Source of the DNA: Gonatopus flavifemur
Lineage: Eukaryota > Arthropoda > Insecta > Hymenoptera > Dryinidae
Reading direction: 5' to 3'
Assembly: GCA_018340375.1 (NCBI GenBank)
Contig: JAFFJZ010000004.1
Coordinates: 49,082,001 to 49,146,000 of the forward strand
DNA: 64,000 nt
This document shows positions 1 to 12,492 of this stretch, piece by piece (the first letter of the stretch is position 1; each line of letters starts with the position of its first letter). The notes beneath the pieces were generated by a model. It did not search any database and had not been told where the DNA came from. It saw only the letters and a program-made list of their open reading frames with translations. Position numbers and translations under genes: made by a program.

Positions 1-383
1 AAAGAAAAAGCTGTATGGCAGAGTTTCAGAGAAGTGACGAAAAAATTTTTAGGAAATAATAAAGATCCTGGTTATAAAGATATTGTTTCTAGAATGTTGA
101 ATGACTTCAAAGAAGTTGGATGTCTTATGAATCTGGAACTCCACTTTTTGCACTCTCATATCGATTACTTCCCCGAAAACTTAGGGGACTTCAGCGAAGA
201 GCGAGGTGAGAGGATGCACCAGGATCCAAGAGAATTTGAAGTAAGGTATCAAGGAGTTTGGGGTAAAAATATGCTAGCAGACTATTGTTGGAACTTGCAG
301 AGAGAGTCGAAGAAAATCACAAAAGACAAGGAATGAAAAGATCATTTCTCACTCAACGGAAACGTTCTCGAACCGATGAGTGA
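1..383 (+). pseudogene. C-terminal fragment of a multicopy arthropod repeat protein
   Basis: The frame is open from the window edge to a stop at 334-336. It contains HFLHSHIDYFPENLGDFSEE, GERMHQD, RYQG and ADYCWNL, which I recognise as the C-terminal signature of a long uncharacterised protein present in many copies in arthropod genomes and presumably transposon-derived. The basic tail (MKRSFLTQRKRSR) continues in the +1 frame to a stop at 381-383, so a one-base shift near 328 has broken the copy. The N-terminal bulk lies left of the window or is missing. No biochemical role is known to me for the family. The assignment to the family is firm; its transposon origin is inference. Confidence 0.7.
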
Positions 384-839
384 TATAGCTGACATGACGA
401 TTGAGGTAAGGATGTAGATTCACAAGGAATATCGGCTTAAACGTGTCTTCTATGTTTGCTTTCTGCGTGAGAGATCAAGAATGACAACAAGGAGGCGTTA
501 CTGCTTAAAACAAGCTACGGTATTGTATTCAGTAAACACACGTATGAATTTTTGCGCATCTCTTGAAGGTTATTACTCTACTTCACATTGGATTGACTCT
601 TAACTGGAATTGTGAGTGGTCAACCGACCTTGCATTAAAACTTAGACTAATAAATAGAAATTTACTCCTTCTTACATTTCTCCGTGATCTATACCTGTTT
701 GACTCAGATATAACATAACTTGAAAACGACATTGGAATGACCTCGAATGTCTGCTAGAGAAACTTCGCAAGACTAAACATATTTCAAATTCAGACCTGGG
801 AATCTTGAAAACATGTGTATGTATTTTTATGGATGTTTT

Positions 840-1850
840 GGTAGTCCTCGCTCGATTTGATCATCGAATGACCTTGACCCTGACCTGATGTAGGTTAACC
901 GAGCTCATATTCCAATTCGTAGACCTCGGAAACATAGGCAGGAATTTTTCCGGGTTTTTCGAATCATACTTCACATTTTTATCTTAAGAACACTTCAAAA
1001 TGACCTTAAAATGCCCGTCAATGACCTGTAGGATAGATCCAAAGTGTGAATAAATGCCTGATTCGGATTCAGCGACCTCAAAAACATGTGCATGAATGTT
1101 TTCAGTTTTTTTCGATGGTTTTTTCTCCACTTGACGTTCAAATAACCTTGATCCTGATGTGATGGGGTCATATAGACCCCTTCATGGTGATCAGCGACCC
1201 CAAAAACATAAAAGTCACCTGATCCAAGAGACTTCCCAACCTAATATCAGACAAAACATCCAAAAGAAGGATTTGACCTAAGATGACCTCCATATGACCT
1301 GCAGATATGACTTTTATTAGAACGTCAGAGTATATCTGGATGTAAAATTTCCCGCTCTTTCAAAATCTGGGGTCAAAAAAATTATATTTTTCGATTCTAG
1401 ATGTTTGACCTTCATTTAACCTTGATCCTGATGTGATGGGGTCATATAGACCCCTCCATCGTGATCAGCGACCCCGAAAAACATAAAAGTCACCTAATCC
1501 AAGAGACTTCCCAACCTAATATCAGACAAAACATTCGAAAGAAGGATTTAACCTACAGATGACCTCCATATGACCTGCAGATATGACTTTGATTGAAACG
1601 TGGAAGTATATCTGGTTGTAAAATTTCCCGCTCGTTCATAATCTGGGGTCAAAAAAATTATATTTTTCGATTCTAGATGTTTGACCTTCATTTAACCTCG
1701 ATCCTGACGTGATGGGGTCATATCGACCCCTTCGTCGTGATCATCGACCCCAAAAACCTATAGATACCCACTTAGTCCCTAGCGGTCCAGCGTAGATCAA
1801 ATGTTGACCTGTGTAATCATTGTCTCAATACCCTCTCTTCATCTTCGGAT
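840..1850. repeat. TGACCT-rich region with a ~275-bp tandem repeat
   Basis: A unit starting at ATCCTGATGTGATGGGGTC recurs at 1151, 1425 and 1701 (periods 274 and 276), giving two full copies and a partial third that ends near 1770. Across 738-1810 the hexamer TGACCT occurs about a dozen times in the same orientation, far above chance, including copies outside the tandem unit. It lies just before the hAT transposase remnant and could be its subterminal region; that link is inferred. No coding frame is convincing between 384 and 1856. Confidence 0.75.
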
Positions 1851-1856
1851 CATAGG

Positions 1857-4082
1857 GTGTCAGAGATTACACAAGAACGTGATTGTGTTGGTGGGGCAAA
1901 CACTTCTTGTATAAACAATGAAAAATCAAATCTTCATCCTGTTGAATGTTCAAATACTCCTCCGGTTTTGAACCGCGGAGCGTCAGAGAATGCACAGGAT
2001 AAAAATTTTATTTTCCAATCAGATATTCCTGACGAAATTTATACGGATTCCAATAATAATCCACGAAACAGTCGTACATCAGATGTCCATACTTTCGTTC
2101 ATGGAATTTCAATTCGGAATTTCGGTAGGCTTCTCCAAAAAAATCATGAAGCTCCATCGAATTCGTGTGTTATCCCTCCGACTCCATCCTTCTCTTCGAA
2201 CCATGATAGCTTAGTGGATTCGCAAAACCAAAATCTCGCTTCTCGATTGGATGTTGCTTCGTCTTCACAATATCAACACCCGATGGATCTGGAAAATCAA
2301 AATTCTGACGATCAGTCTTGAAGTTTTACAGAACAAGTTCAATGTGCGGAAATTCGTTATGCAAGTTTTTTCGCAGAAAAAAATATTCCGTTTGTCATCG
2401 CAAAAGATTTATTACTTCTCTTGCAGGATATAGGAAAACAACCAGAAGTTGTTCAGAAAATGATTATCAGTCGTACGAAATGTACGGATATCGTGAATAA
2501 TGTTTTTTGCGTTGAAGAAACAAGCCGATTATCGAATGTTTTGGGTAATACAAAATTTGCAGTTCACGAAGATGAGACGTCAGATGTACCGAACGATAAA
2601 TGGATGACATTTATAGCTCGTTATCTTGAACCTAACACGTTGGAAGTCGGATGTGAACTGTTACAAATGATCCATTTAGATGCTGCTGATTGTTCTGCCT
2701 CGAAATTGTTCGAAAGTTTCAAGAATGTTTTATAGAAAAACGAAATCCCAATTAGTAATATCGTCGCATTAGGCACTGACAATGCGTCTGTGATGATGGG
2801 AAATAAGTGTTCTTTCAAAACTAAATTGATAGGAAAAAATCCAAACGTTCCAATGTTTCCGTGCGTTTGGCATTCTTCCGCTTTGGCTGCAAGCGCTGTG
2901 ATTCCTCAAGAATGCGAACAATAATTGATTGCACGTTCAGCCACTTTTATTAATAATAGTCCTAAGAGGACTGCGATCTTCAAAAATTTTCAAGATAGTT
3001 TCCAAGGAGGTAGTTTGAAAATTTTTGAATTTGCAAAAACTCGTTGGTTGACCCATCACCAGTGCATTGTCAGGATTTTAGAGAATTGGACCTCTTTGGA
3101 TAATTTTTTACTCCAACAGGTGGTATCCGAACGTTACCAACCTGCAGAAAAATTATTAAATTTGATGAATGATTCCACCATGAAAGCATATTTTCTTTTC
3201 TTATCAGATGCACTTGATTCATCCAATAAATATAATGCATCATTTTAGAAGGAACAAACTATGGTTCATTTATTGCAACCCCGCTCTTTTGATTTGCTAG
3301 TGTTCTTCTTGAAAAAATTCCTCAAACCAGCTTTGCTTAATCATTTGAGTTTGATCAAGTCCGTAAATTTATCTTTACCTGCAAATCGATTATCTTTACC
3401 TGCAAATCGAATACTCAAAAAGCCTTGAGCAGAGCAGTATTTCAGAACTAGATAAAGTACGTCATAATCGTTTACAATTTTATATCACGGCTTGTACAGA
3501 AATTCTGAAGCGCCTGCCCGTGAATGATTCTTTTTTGTATTCTCTCACTGCTTTTAGAGCTGGAACTGCTTTATTTGCACCAAATCGACAAGCAACTTCA
3601 TCGATGATTATCGAAGCGAGTCGAAAATTAGGCGGTTTCGATGAACATTCAATACAGGAAGAATGGAATTCTTTGTATTTTTTAGATCCGAAATTGAGAC
3701 ATGATTCAGCGAAACTTGATTTTGATAAGATGTGGGCTCGAATTGGTTCCCTCTGCACACCCGAAGGAGATATTCAGTTCCCGCATTTACGAGATCTTTC
3801 ATCCACTGTTGGGGTCTTCCTCATTCGATGGCGTCGGCTGAAAGGGCATTTTCAATGATTCCTGACATTAAAACTAGGAAAAGAAATAAGATGGGTCCCA
3901 AGACATTGAATTCCACCTGCGTTGTTAGATCTCTGTTGGAGAGTAGGAAGGAAAATGCGCGTACCATGACTATCGATGACAGACACTTGAGTTTGATGAC
4001 TTGTGAGAATTTATATGGGAATCATCCAAGAAATCAGGTCGGTTACATTTATATGCAGGGTAGTGTGGTACAGGTTGGTTGA
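1857..4082 (+). pseudogene. Degenerate hAT-superfamily transposase
   Basis: One frame runs from 1857 with in-frame stops at 2319, 2733, 2922 and 3246. Between them it reads AEIRYASFFAEKNIPF, then HEDETSDVPNDKWM (the first acidic motif), GTDNASVMMG, a C-x-W-H-S motif and TRWLTHHQ (the RW motif), all in hAT order. The frame then shifts near 3405 and returns near 3815. There it encodes the hAT C-terminal dimerisation block LPHSMASAERAFSMI and KTRKRNKM. A 21-bp tandem duplication at 3369-3410 (ATCTTTACCTGCAAATCG) is in frame. The coding match fades by about 4040, just before a mariner insertion at 4071. The exact hAT family and the true start are not determined. Confidence 0.8.
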
Positions 4083-5361
4083 AAAGTTTCTGCGCTCGAA
4101 ATGAAAGAATACTGTTTTTGTTACGAAATATATTTTTTTATTCAATATAATCTCCTAGAAGCTCAATACACTTGTTCCAATGATCTTCCAATAATTTTAT
4201 CCCATCCTTATAATGGTTTTCCGGAGGCTCTGCAAAATAACCGTCTACGGCTGCTATGGCCTCTTCATTCGACGAAAAATGCTTTCCACGAAGGAATTGT
4301 TTGAGATTTCTGAAGAGATAGTAGTCGCTAGGAGCCAAATCTGGCGAATACGGTGGATGTTCAAGCAATTCGTTCTTGAGTTCTTTGAATTTAGCCATCG
4401 TCAAAACACTTTTGTGGGCAGGTGCATTATCTTGATGAAAAATGATTTTTTTCTTCTTTAAACCAGGTCTTTTCTCACGAATTTTTTCATCCAGCTGATC
4501 CAAAAGGCTGCAGTAATATTCGAAGTTGATTGTTTTACCCTTCTGAAGATAATCAATGAACAAAATTCCTTTTGCATCCCAAAAAACTGATGCCATAACC
4601 TTCTTCGCTGATCGTTGTGACTTCACCTGCTTTTGAGCTGAACAACCAGCTTCAGTCCACTGTAAACGTTCTTGTTTCAATTTGGGATCATTGTGGTAGA
4701 TCCAAGTCTCATCCATAGTTATAAAATGACGCAAGAAGTCGGTTTTATTCTGCTTAAAACGCTCCAAATTACGCTGAGAAATTTGTTTTCGATCCAGTTT
4801 TTGTTGAATTGTTAACGTGTGCGGCACTGACTTTCCAAACAGTTTTTCCATACGTAATTCTTCATGTAAAATATGGAGTACTCGTTCGTCTGAGATGCCT
4901 ATGGCATTAGCAATGCCACGCTTAGTGAAACTTGGATCTCCACTAACCATATTATGTACATGCTCAATGATTTCTGCTGTGGTTGCAGTTTTTGGTCGTC
5001 CTTCGCGTGGATCGTCTTCAAGGCTAGTACGACCACGTTTAAATTCACCAGCCCAAAATTCAACGGTGCGTTTTGAAGGTGAGGACTCCTTATACACTTC
5101 TCACAATTGTTCATAAATTTTCTTTGCTTTTAAACCCTTCAAAACAAAGAATCTAATGACTGCACGATATTCAATTTTTTCCATATTAAGAAAAATCAAC
5201 GACACGTCAACTTCAAATGGCTTGTGAACAAAGAATGAATTGACAGAATGACTTGTAACTTTGCATGTGTTCTCAGGACAGATATACCAACTTGAGAAAA
5301 AAAAAGTTTTGAGCTAGCAGTGCTATCTCTTGGTGAGCGCAGGAACTTTTCAACCAACCTG
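4071..5361 (-). mobile_element. mariner element 1, near-complete, with TIRs and TA target duplication
   Basis: The 1291-bp element has 27-bp terminal inverted repeats (4071-4097 and 5335-5361) starting CAGGTTGGTTGAAAAG and differing at one position. It is flanked by TA at 4069-4070 and 5362-5363, the target duplication typical of mariner. It encloses one transposase gene on the minus strand with a single premature stop. The near-identical TIRs and almost open gene suggest a recent insertion beside the old hAT remnant. Confidence 0.95.
4138..5184 (-). pseudogene. mariner (D,D34D) transposase with one premature stop
   Basis: An ATG at 5184 opens MEKIEYRAVIRFFV, then an in-frame TGA at 5101-5103 (codon 28) interrupts the helix-turn-helix region. 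The same frame then continues to the stop at 4138, for 348 codons in all, the usual mariner length. Catalytic motifs are intact: TMDETWIYHNDP (first Asp), IFHQDNAPAHKS (second Asp) and PPYSPDLAPSDYYLF (third Asp, 34 residues after the second). The enzyme would cut and paste its own element. Apart from the TGA (possibly CGA>TGA) nothing is broken. I do not assign a subfamily with confidence. Confidence 0.93.
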
Positions 5362-5511
5362 TATTTTCCTTTCAATTTGGCGAAGTAATTTCACCATGTC
5401 ATTTCTGAAATCATCTCATCTGCATTGAATAATTTTTTTCTTCGATACTTACCAGTGTTTTTGTTTCGAATTTTGTTTCGCAATCAATTATCGCATGTAC
5501 ACACACATATA

Positions 5512-5711
5512 TAAAAAGGGTTTAGAGTCCATAAATACTGTGGAAGTGACGAACCACAGGGTCCCAATGTTAGATTATACATTACAAAAAATACACACAT
5601 CCACGATCGCAAGATCAGACATACACACACGCGTAAATCTTAGAGGGTTTGGAGTCTGTGAATACCGTGGAAGTGACGCACTATGGGGTCCTAATCTTAG
5701 ATTGTTCATTG
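5512..5711. repeat. Imperfect ~126-bp direct duplication
   Basis: The stretch GTGGAAGTGACG with its flanks (gggt-tt-gagtc before, ggtccca/ggtccta after) occurs at 5512-5582 and again at 5638-5711, both followed by TTAGATT and a TTCATT-like end. Divergence is about 15-20 percent. No function is apparent. Confidence 0.6.
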
Positions 5712-5719
5712 TTATGGAG

Positions 5720-7958
5720 GAAGTGTTATTTCCAGGATTTTTTTTCGACTCGTCATGTATTTTCTTCATCTGTCTGAAAATGTTTTCATTCCCAGATGGC
5801 ACAATAATCCCAAACGAATTTTGTCGAAAGAATTCTTCAAGAGCTCTTTCAGAATACAAAGAGTTCCAAAAAGAGTACGAGTCGTGAGATATTTACGAGA
5901 TCTCTTGGAATTCTATGAGACTCCTTAAAGAATTTTAACGGAATCCGCAAATGTCTAACGAATCGGATTGTTTTTGAAACTTCTTCAGAACTCTTTGTAT
6001 TCTAAAAGAGTTCTCCAATAGTTCTTCTTTCAGAATTCATTAAGGATTCTTATGTGCTATCTCGGTTTAGTCTCACTTTGTTTCCAAAATTTCAATGGAT
6101 CGTCATGTCTTTTCCTTTGTGTTGTGTTCTTCTAATCAAGTCTCGAAATCATTGAGAATGTTAGTAGCTCAACGGGTTCCTTTTTTCTCATCCTTGAAAT
6201 TCTTCGATCTTTGAAATATCCATCTCGTTCATCATCAACTCTCGTTCTCCTAATCCCGTTTAATGAATTCGATTTAATTTCATCAAAATTTGTTGAGATT
6301 CATCTTTTAAATTCATCTTCCATCAAAATTCAACATGGAATTCAATGAAATTCAGCAACATTTGACAAAATTTAATGAAATTTAACCAAATTCAAAAACT
6401 TTTTCCACCAAGGTCATCTCGTCTTGTCTTCTCTCAACATTTTGACATTTTTTCTCAGTAATATCGTTCTCCATTCCTCCAAATTGAACTTTTGTTTCTC
6501 GTCAAAGCATTCTCATCTGGTCTCGTAAACTTCTCGATTAGGGTATTTCTCGTCTCGTCTCGTTTCTCACCATGGATTTCTCGTCTCGACTTTCTCGATT
6601 CTCGCGGCATGATTATATTCGGAATTGGAATTACTGAATCTTTTGATTTGTCCGAATTCAAAGAGTTCTGAAATTACTTCATCAGTTGAAACAGCTGGAT
6701 TTGGAAATTGATTCGTATTTTTATTCCTTCAGGAGAATTCAAAAATCGTATTCATCCTCATTGAAATTCCCAATTCCTCTGAATTCTTTCGAATGGACAA
6801 CTTTTTGCAGGGTACCAAACGATGTTCTCAAGCATAGGATTCCAAATATTGGAAATCACCAAATGAATCTCTTTTGGTATTCATCTCCTCAAGTACTTCA
6901 TTTTTGACATTTTTCATCCATTTTATTCTAAGGAGGATTCATCAGTTCATGAGTATAAATATTTCCGATTCCAATACTCATGATTTTAAAATTACCACAT
7001 GTTACATTTAACATATTCGAAAATATCATGGTACAACTTTGCTTCCATTTCGAATGGGAATATCGGAGTTTAAAAAGATTGTAAATGTATTGGATAGGAA
7101 CCCTGATGGGAATGTCGTACAAAACCAGACAAAAATTCAACACGATTTAATCGGTCGTTATCCGTTTCGATGCGATTCTTATCTTTTTTTGTCTGAATAT
7201 ATCCGACATTTTCTACAGAGGAGGATTTATGAATAACCTCTCAGCTGGCCCTGATTCGATCCTCGGACATCACATAGTGTAGACGGGTGTTGAAATGTAC
7301 ACTTGACTACACATCTGTTTAAATGTACAGAAACTTCCCGTGGAATAGGTCTACTGGGGATACCACGTGAACCCTTTCAGGACAAGGGAATTGTAATCAC
7401 ATACTGAGAGAAATTCTTTGTGAGGATTTAATAAGCCAATGACGAATGAAAGTTCAGGAAGTTTTAGCTTCATGCAACACATACAGTACCATTGACTGAA
7501 TCCTCAAAATGCGATTCTGTCAGTGCATGGTGACCGGTCACTCATCCTTTGAGGGTGGAGAAAAAAAAACGCATTTCCTCGTACTTTACCTCCAGGGTGA
7601 TGTAGAAAGAAGTACATTTGTATATCAACACTCGTACGAGTGGTTCTTTTTCTATTTCATTGGAAAGACTGCTGGTTTAAAGGGATACCAGCGCCTTTTG
7701 GACCTCTCTTTCTATCGTATAGGCTTGTCGTTTTCTAACATAGATGGCTCTTGCCCACCATCGCAGGACCAACAGCGACCCATTGAAACCACAGGAAGCT
7801 GTTAGAAATGTCTGGATTAATTTGAATGCTTCTGCTGGGAACTTTTTCCAAGTATGTGCATGAATTCAGTTCCATACACAGTCTACATGAAACTTGATGT
7901 AAACTATAGCATAATTTATGGTTTTTTCACATTTTTGTACATTGAATGTGATATAGAA
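5720..7958. other. No gene recognised
   Basis: About 2.2 kb without a supportable gene. 5840-6060 holds short inverted copies of AAGAGTTC/GAACTCTT and GAATTC-type words, resembling internal parts of the CCCA-n-ACAGCAC repeat family. 6240-6660 is T/C-rich with repeated TCTCGTCTCG. A 98-codon frame at 7509-7805 has no recognisable motif. Confidence 0.5.
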
Positions 7959-7962
7959 TGTG

Positions 7963-9053
7963 TACCCATACAGCACAACTGGTTCTCAAACAGTTCTTAG
8001 GGAATACCATTAGAATGACACGCTTTTTGAGAGAACTCTTTAAGAATACGCACAATCATTCATTTGAATCCAGAAAAAATTCCAAAAGTATGCCCGTTAT
8101 ATCAGCAGAAATGAAAACATATAGAAGTTCAGAAAGAACACGTAATCTGCCCAAAAGAATTCATAATGCATTTACATCTGAATTCATTGAGTATAAATAA
8201 ATCACACCACAAAACAGGCATTCTGAACTTTCTCATAATTCAATAAACCTTTATAATTGAATATCAAGTCTTTTACAAATTTCCAATTGAAAAAGATAAA
8301 GATCATAGAATTTTGTTCATCGTTTTCTATAAGGGATTTTCCATACTCGATACAATCGATTAGTTCTTCCATACATAAAAGATCGTTTGTATGAATGCAT
8401 TTTTACAGTCGATATTCACATATTCTGAGTTAATAAATAATTTACTTCATTATCCACAAGCACTTCATGAATTTTTACACACTTCTCTTCTTTAGAGTTA
8501 CATCACTTTGTTATATACGAAACTTTAACCTTAAAATCATATGATATGTCATTTATTCTCACATATTATATGTTTTTTTGCATTGAAATGAATTACTAAC
8601 TGATTGATACATTGAATAATTTACTTCACTTCTTAATCACTCTCCAAATCTCGTACACGCACCTATTCAATCGATTCATAAGAGAAAATATACTACTAAT
8701 TGTATCTTGGACATTATTTTTGTCCAAAGGCGTTTACAAATTCAGGAAGACTCTGATTGAATCCTTGTTGATCGAAGTTCATGGTATTCGTTATAAATTC
8801 TTTTGGGCAGAACAGGACTACATTTTGAACTTCCATAAAGATTCATATTCACTGTCATAACGGGTGGTCTTTACGAATTACTTCGTGCATTTTCTATGTG
8901 TACTTCAAGAACTCCCACATGTATTCATCGAGAATTATTTTGATACTCTATATATTCATTTAGAATACTCTATGAATTCATAGAAATGAATTCCGTAGGT
9001 ATTCTTTAGTCTGAATTATCTGTGAACTCAAAAAGAACTTGTGTGCTGTCTGG
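7963..9053. mobile_element. Candidate non-autonomous element, CCCA-n-ACAGCAC family
   Basis: The left end ACCCATACAGCACA and the right end (reverse complement ACCCAGACAGCACA) form a short inverted repeat about 1.1 kb apart, each followed by AGTTCTT-like words. The interior is AT-rich and non-coding. Similar termini occur at 12400, 34811, 36030, 38415, 38719 and 40788, so a dispersed family is likely. No clear target duplication was found, and the boundaries are approximate. Confidence 0.5.
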
Positions 9054-9260
9054 GTATGAACCTGAATTCATGTATGTGATTGGACAAAACTTCCAGATAT
9101 TTCTGACAGTGTAATCATCATTTGTAAAGTCTCAAGTATGATAACAATTTATAACAACTCATGATATTGTACCTATTATAAATGGTTATGTACGACCTTT
9201 TGTGAACCGGAAATTCGCAATGGATTCCATGGAATCATATGGAATTGTTTGAAAACATAC

Positions 9261-9712
9261 GACAATTTGGGTACAAAATACGATTTTTCACCCGCACCTT
9301 GATGGAAGCGGGTCCGATTTTCCATTTTAACTCCCCACTCCGAATTTCCTTTGATAACGACTGGAAGCCAGTCGAAACGTTAGGTGGAAAATTACAATAA
9401 AAGACCTAACTCTACTGCTCGTCTTGGTTGATGCCCATTCCCCGCTCAGCTGGTTCACAACGAGTACTTTCCCCGACAATTTGGGTACAAAATACGATTT
9501 TTCACACCCACCTTGATGGAAGCGGGTCAGATTTTTCATTTTAACTCCCCACTCCGAATTTCCTTTGATAACGACTGGAAGCCAGTCGAAACGTTAGGTG
9601 GAAAATTACAATAAAAAACCTAACTCTACTGCTCGTCTTGGTTGATGCCCATTTCCCGCTCAGCTGGTTCACAACGAGTACTTTCCCCGACAATTTGGGT
9701 ACAAAATACAAA
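9261..9712. repeat. 214-bp tandem repeat, 2.1 copies
   Basis: GACAATTTGGGTACAAAATA starts at 9261, 9475 and 9689, exactly 214 bp apart each time. Copies 1 and 2 are nearly identical across the whole unit, including CAGTCGAAACGTTAGGTGG; copy 3 stops after about 24 bp. The high identity indicates a recent tandem duplication. No coding potential is convincing. Confidence 0.93.
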
Positions 9713-9934
9713 ATTGGATTGTATTTCTATCCAATTTGATCCTATTCCTGTATCCATTTGTAAGTTTTTATCCGAGTCTATCCAACATCTCCAGTAGGAC
9801 AGTTATTAGGAACATGAAAATGCCATTCCACTCGTTTAAAACAAATTTGATATAGAACACAAAAGATAATTCTAATCAATAATAATAGAATCTATAAAAT
9901 ATTAATCTACATCAAGAAAACATGAATTCATGGA

Positions 9935-10054
9935 ATACCCAGCAAAAAATCTAGAATTGAAATAGAAAATTCCTTATTCTTTTTAATTCTTTTCAATTCG
10001 AATTGAGAAGAATAGGAAATTTTCTATTCCAATTCCAGATTTTTTGCTGGGTAT
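9935..10054. mobile_element. Fold-back MITE, 120 bp
   Basis: An inverted repeat nearly spans the element: ATACCCAGCAAAAAATCT on the left matches its complement on the right, and the arms (GAATT, TAGAAAATT, CCTTATTCTT) continue to a short centre near 9997. It is typical of small non-autonomous elements. The parent transposon is unknown. Confidence 0.85.
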
Positions 10055-11732
10055 TTGGTTGATGCAATAAGTATTTGATTTAATTATAATTCATTTGAAT
10101 CTACAAATGTTTTATAATGATTTATTTGGATATTTTATTGTCTTTAGTGAATAATATTTCGTTGAAAATATGTGCAGACTTGAATTTGAAAAACCTGTTC
10201 GTCAAATGATTGTGATACTTTAATTTATGTATATTTTCGATTAATAAAAAAGAATAATATTTTAATGAATTGTGTTTAATATTTCATTGTATCCAAAGAA
10301 ACTACTGATGTTAGGATTGAATATTTATTCCACTGGATCATTCGATATTATTCATTCAATAATATTCGTTACTAATTGAACGAAATATTCACCTCTATCA
10401 TTCATTATTATTTCCAAGTGATGAACCAGATTTTCAAGTGAATGAACTGACTTTTGGGAATCGATTTAACCTTTCCTATAATGAAAAATAATATAATAAT
10501 ATGATAATATTCATTGCTAATTGAACAAAATATTCACTTCTATTATTCATCATGATTTCGAAGTGATAAACTGAGTTTTGGGAATCGATTTATCTTTTCC
10601 TATAATGAAAACAAATTTCATTGATCTAACTACAGCATTTGCCAGATTCATACATTTTTCCATAGACAATACATGGATTTTGATGGTTCTAAATCAAATT
10701 TTTCCAATTCCATGAAATATATTTTTCAAAATACTTCATAAAATTTTGTTGCTCTGACTCGTACTTTGTGACATACAAAAATTTACAAATACCAATAAAA
10801 TCATCTTTCACTGATCAATAAACCGAAGACACGATTCATAACATAATTAAACTAGAATAATTTGAATATAATTATTTCAGAAAATTGTAATGTCCCGCCA
10901 AAAAAAGATATCATTCGTAACGGGACATGGCGTTTTTATAAGGCAGACAATTTTCTTGACGTGGCAAAACATATGCTACAGATTATAATTTCTTGAAAGA
11001 TGTTTCATTGTTCTAAACAATGATATGATTGCTCTAAATTGATGGTTGTTGGAATTAACAAATTCTATTATGTAACAAAAGTAATATTTTTCTTTTTCAA
11101 TCAAATATTGTATCACATACATTATTGAAAAAATTGTTTCAATCGGATATTGAACGTTGGCAAATGTTTGAATGTCACAATCCCTCTTTGAGTTATTCAA
11201 CATCCAAGCCATAGATTTTTTTCTCTGAAAATCAAGTTCATTGAAATCCACAAATACTCATCCACTTCATCGATCAGTATGTGCTGATACTAAACATTTC
11301 ATATTCAGAATGAGGAAACCTGATCTCAAAGTTATAAACATTTTGGACATGAACGAAATTTTATCAAACTTGGAAAAATTATTCGCTGAAAAGAATATTC
11401 AATTTTTTCGATTCAATACCGTGTAGGAGTGATTTGATTGAATTTTTTTATTTTGTATGAACACCTCAATTGCATCCATGAAAGTCGATTTTGATACAAA
11501 CAATAATTTCTTCAATTCCAACGAATAAATTAAAGAAATATGAGGGCGCGTCTATGAAATATCTTATGTCGACTATTCAACAAAATAATTTAATTGATTC
11601 AATCCAAATTTTATGGACGCCAGTAATTTTTTTCTCAGTGTATAAAAATTCAGTGTTCAGAAAGAATCCATTGTACGAGTTTATGAAGGGATATGAACGA
11701 ATATCAATATATTTATGTTGAATTGATTGTTT
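10055..11732. other. AT-rich intergenic DNA, no gene seen
   Basis: Very AT-rich sequence. The stretch AATGAACTGACTTTTGGGAATCGATTTA and its neighbour near 10560 form a loose direct repeat (about 10370-10500 and 10510-10620). Frames on either strand are short and show no motif. Confidence 0.5.
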
Positions 11733-12295
11733 TGAAAAACCTTACGATCATGTAATCCACTTTTCATTTCAAAAGATTCTGAATCGATTGATTTGTATCC
11801 CATGTAGATAAATTTTTGAAATTTTTTGGTCAATTCGCTAAAGGACTTGATGGAATTTGCAAGTGAACTTTTTCGAAAACCTTCTAAAGTGCTATCCATT
11901 TTTCATTTCAGAAGATTCTGAATCGATTGGTCTATACCCCACGGAGACAAATTTTTGAAATATTTTGATCAATGTTCTGCAACACTTGATGGAATTTGTA
12001 AGTGAACTTTTTCAGAAAACGTTCCCATAAAGTGCGATTCATTTTCCATTTCAGAAGATTCCGAATCGATTGATCTATTTCCCACGGGGACAAATTTTTG
12101 AATTTTTTTCATCAATTTGCTAAAGGACTTGGTGAAGTTTGCAAGTGAACTTTTTCAACAACCTTCTTCTAAAGTGGTATTCATTCTCCATTTCAGAAGA
12201 TTCCGAATCGATTGGTTTGTATCCCACGGAGACAAATTTTTGAAAATTTTCCATCAATTTGCTAAAGGACTCGGTGGATTTGCAAGTCGCCTTTG
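11733..12295. repeat. ~141-bp tandem repeat, four diverged copies
   Basis: GAATCGATTG recurs at 11781, 11920, 12063 and 12205 (spacings 139, 143, 142), each time within TTTCATTTC-AGAAGATTC before and GACAAATTTTTGAA and GTGAACTTTTTC after. Copies differ by roughly 10-15 percent, so the array is older than the 214-bp one. Incidental open frames in it differ between copies and are not genes. Confidence 0.9.
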
Positions 12296-12399
12296 AAACA
12301 TTAGGGTTATTAATAACATATGATGATGTAATCATATAAAAATAAAACGAAAAATACATGCAATTGTATACTTGGGATTGAATTTGCAATATACCTTGA

Positions 12400-12492
12400 C
12401 AGCACCACAGTCCCAAAAGAATTCTGAAAGAATACAATCAGTTCAATAAGAATTCTTTATGAATTCTTCTGGGGCTGTAATGCTTTGGGGGT
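12400..12492. mobile_element. Small hairpin, probable remnant of the ACAGCAC family
   Basis: GACAGCACCACAGTCCCAAA on the left pairs loosely with the complement of GGGCTGTAATGCTTTGGGGG on the right, and AAGAATTCT / AGAATTCTT words lie between. The ends resemble those at 7963 and 36030. Confidence 0.45.

Noticed and set aside
7220..7260. tRNA-like B box (TGATTCGATCC)
   Set aside because: No matching A box or cloverleaf could be formed around it.
7509..7805. 98-codon plus-strand frame
   Set aside because: No motif, no splice context and no homologous copy in the window.
9261..12295. Tandem arrays considered as CRISPR-like
   Set aside because: Repeat units of 141 and 214 bp without unique spacers in a eukaryotic genome; these are minisatellites.
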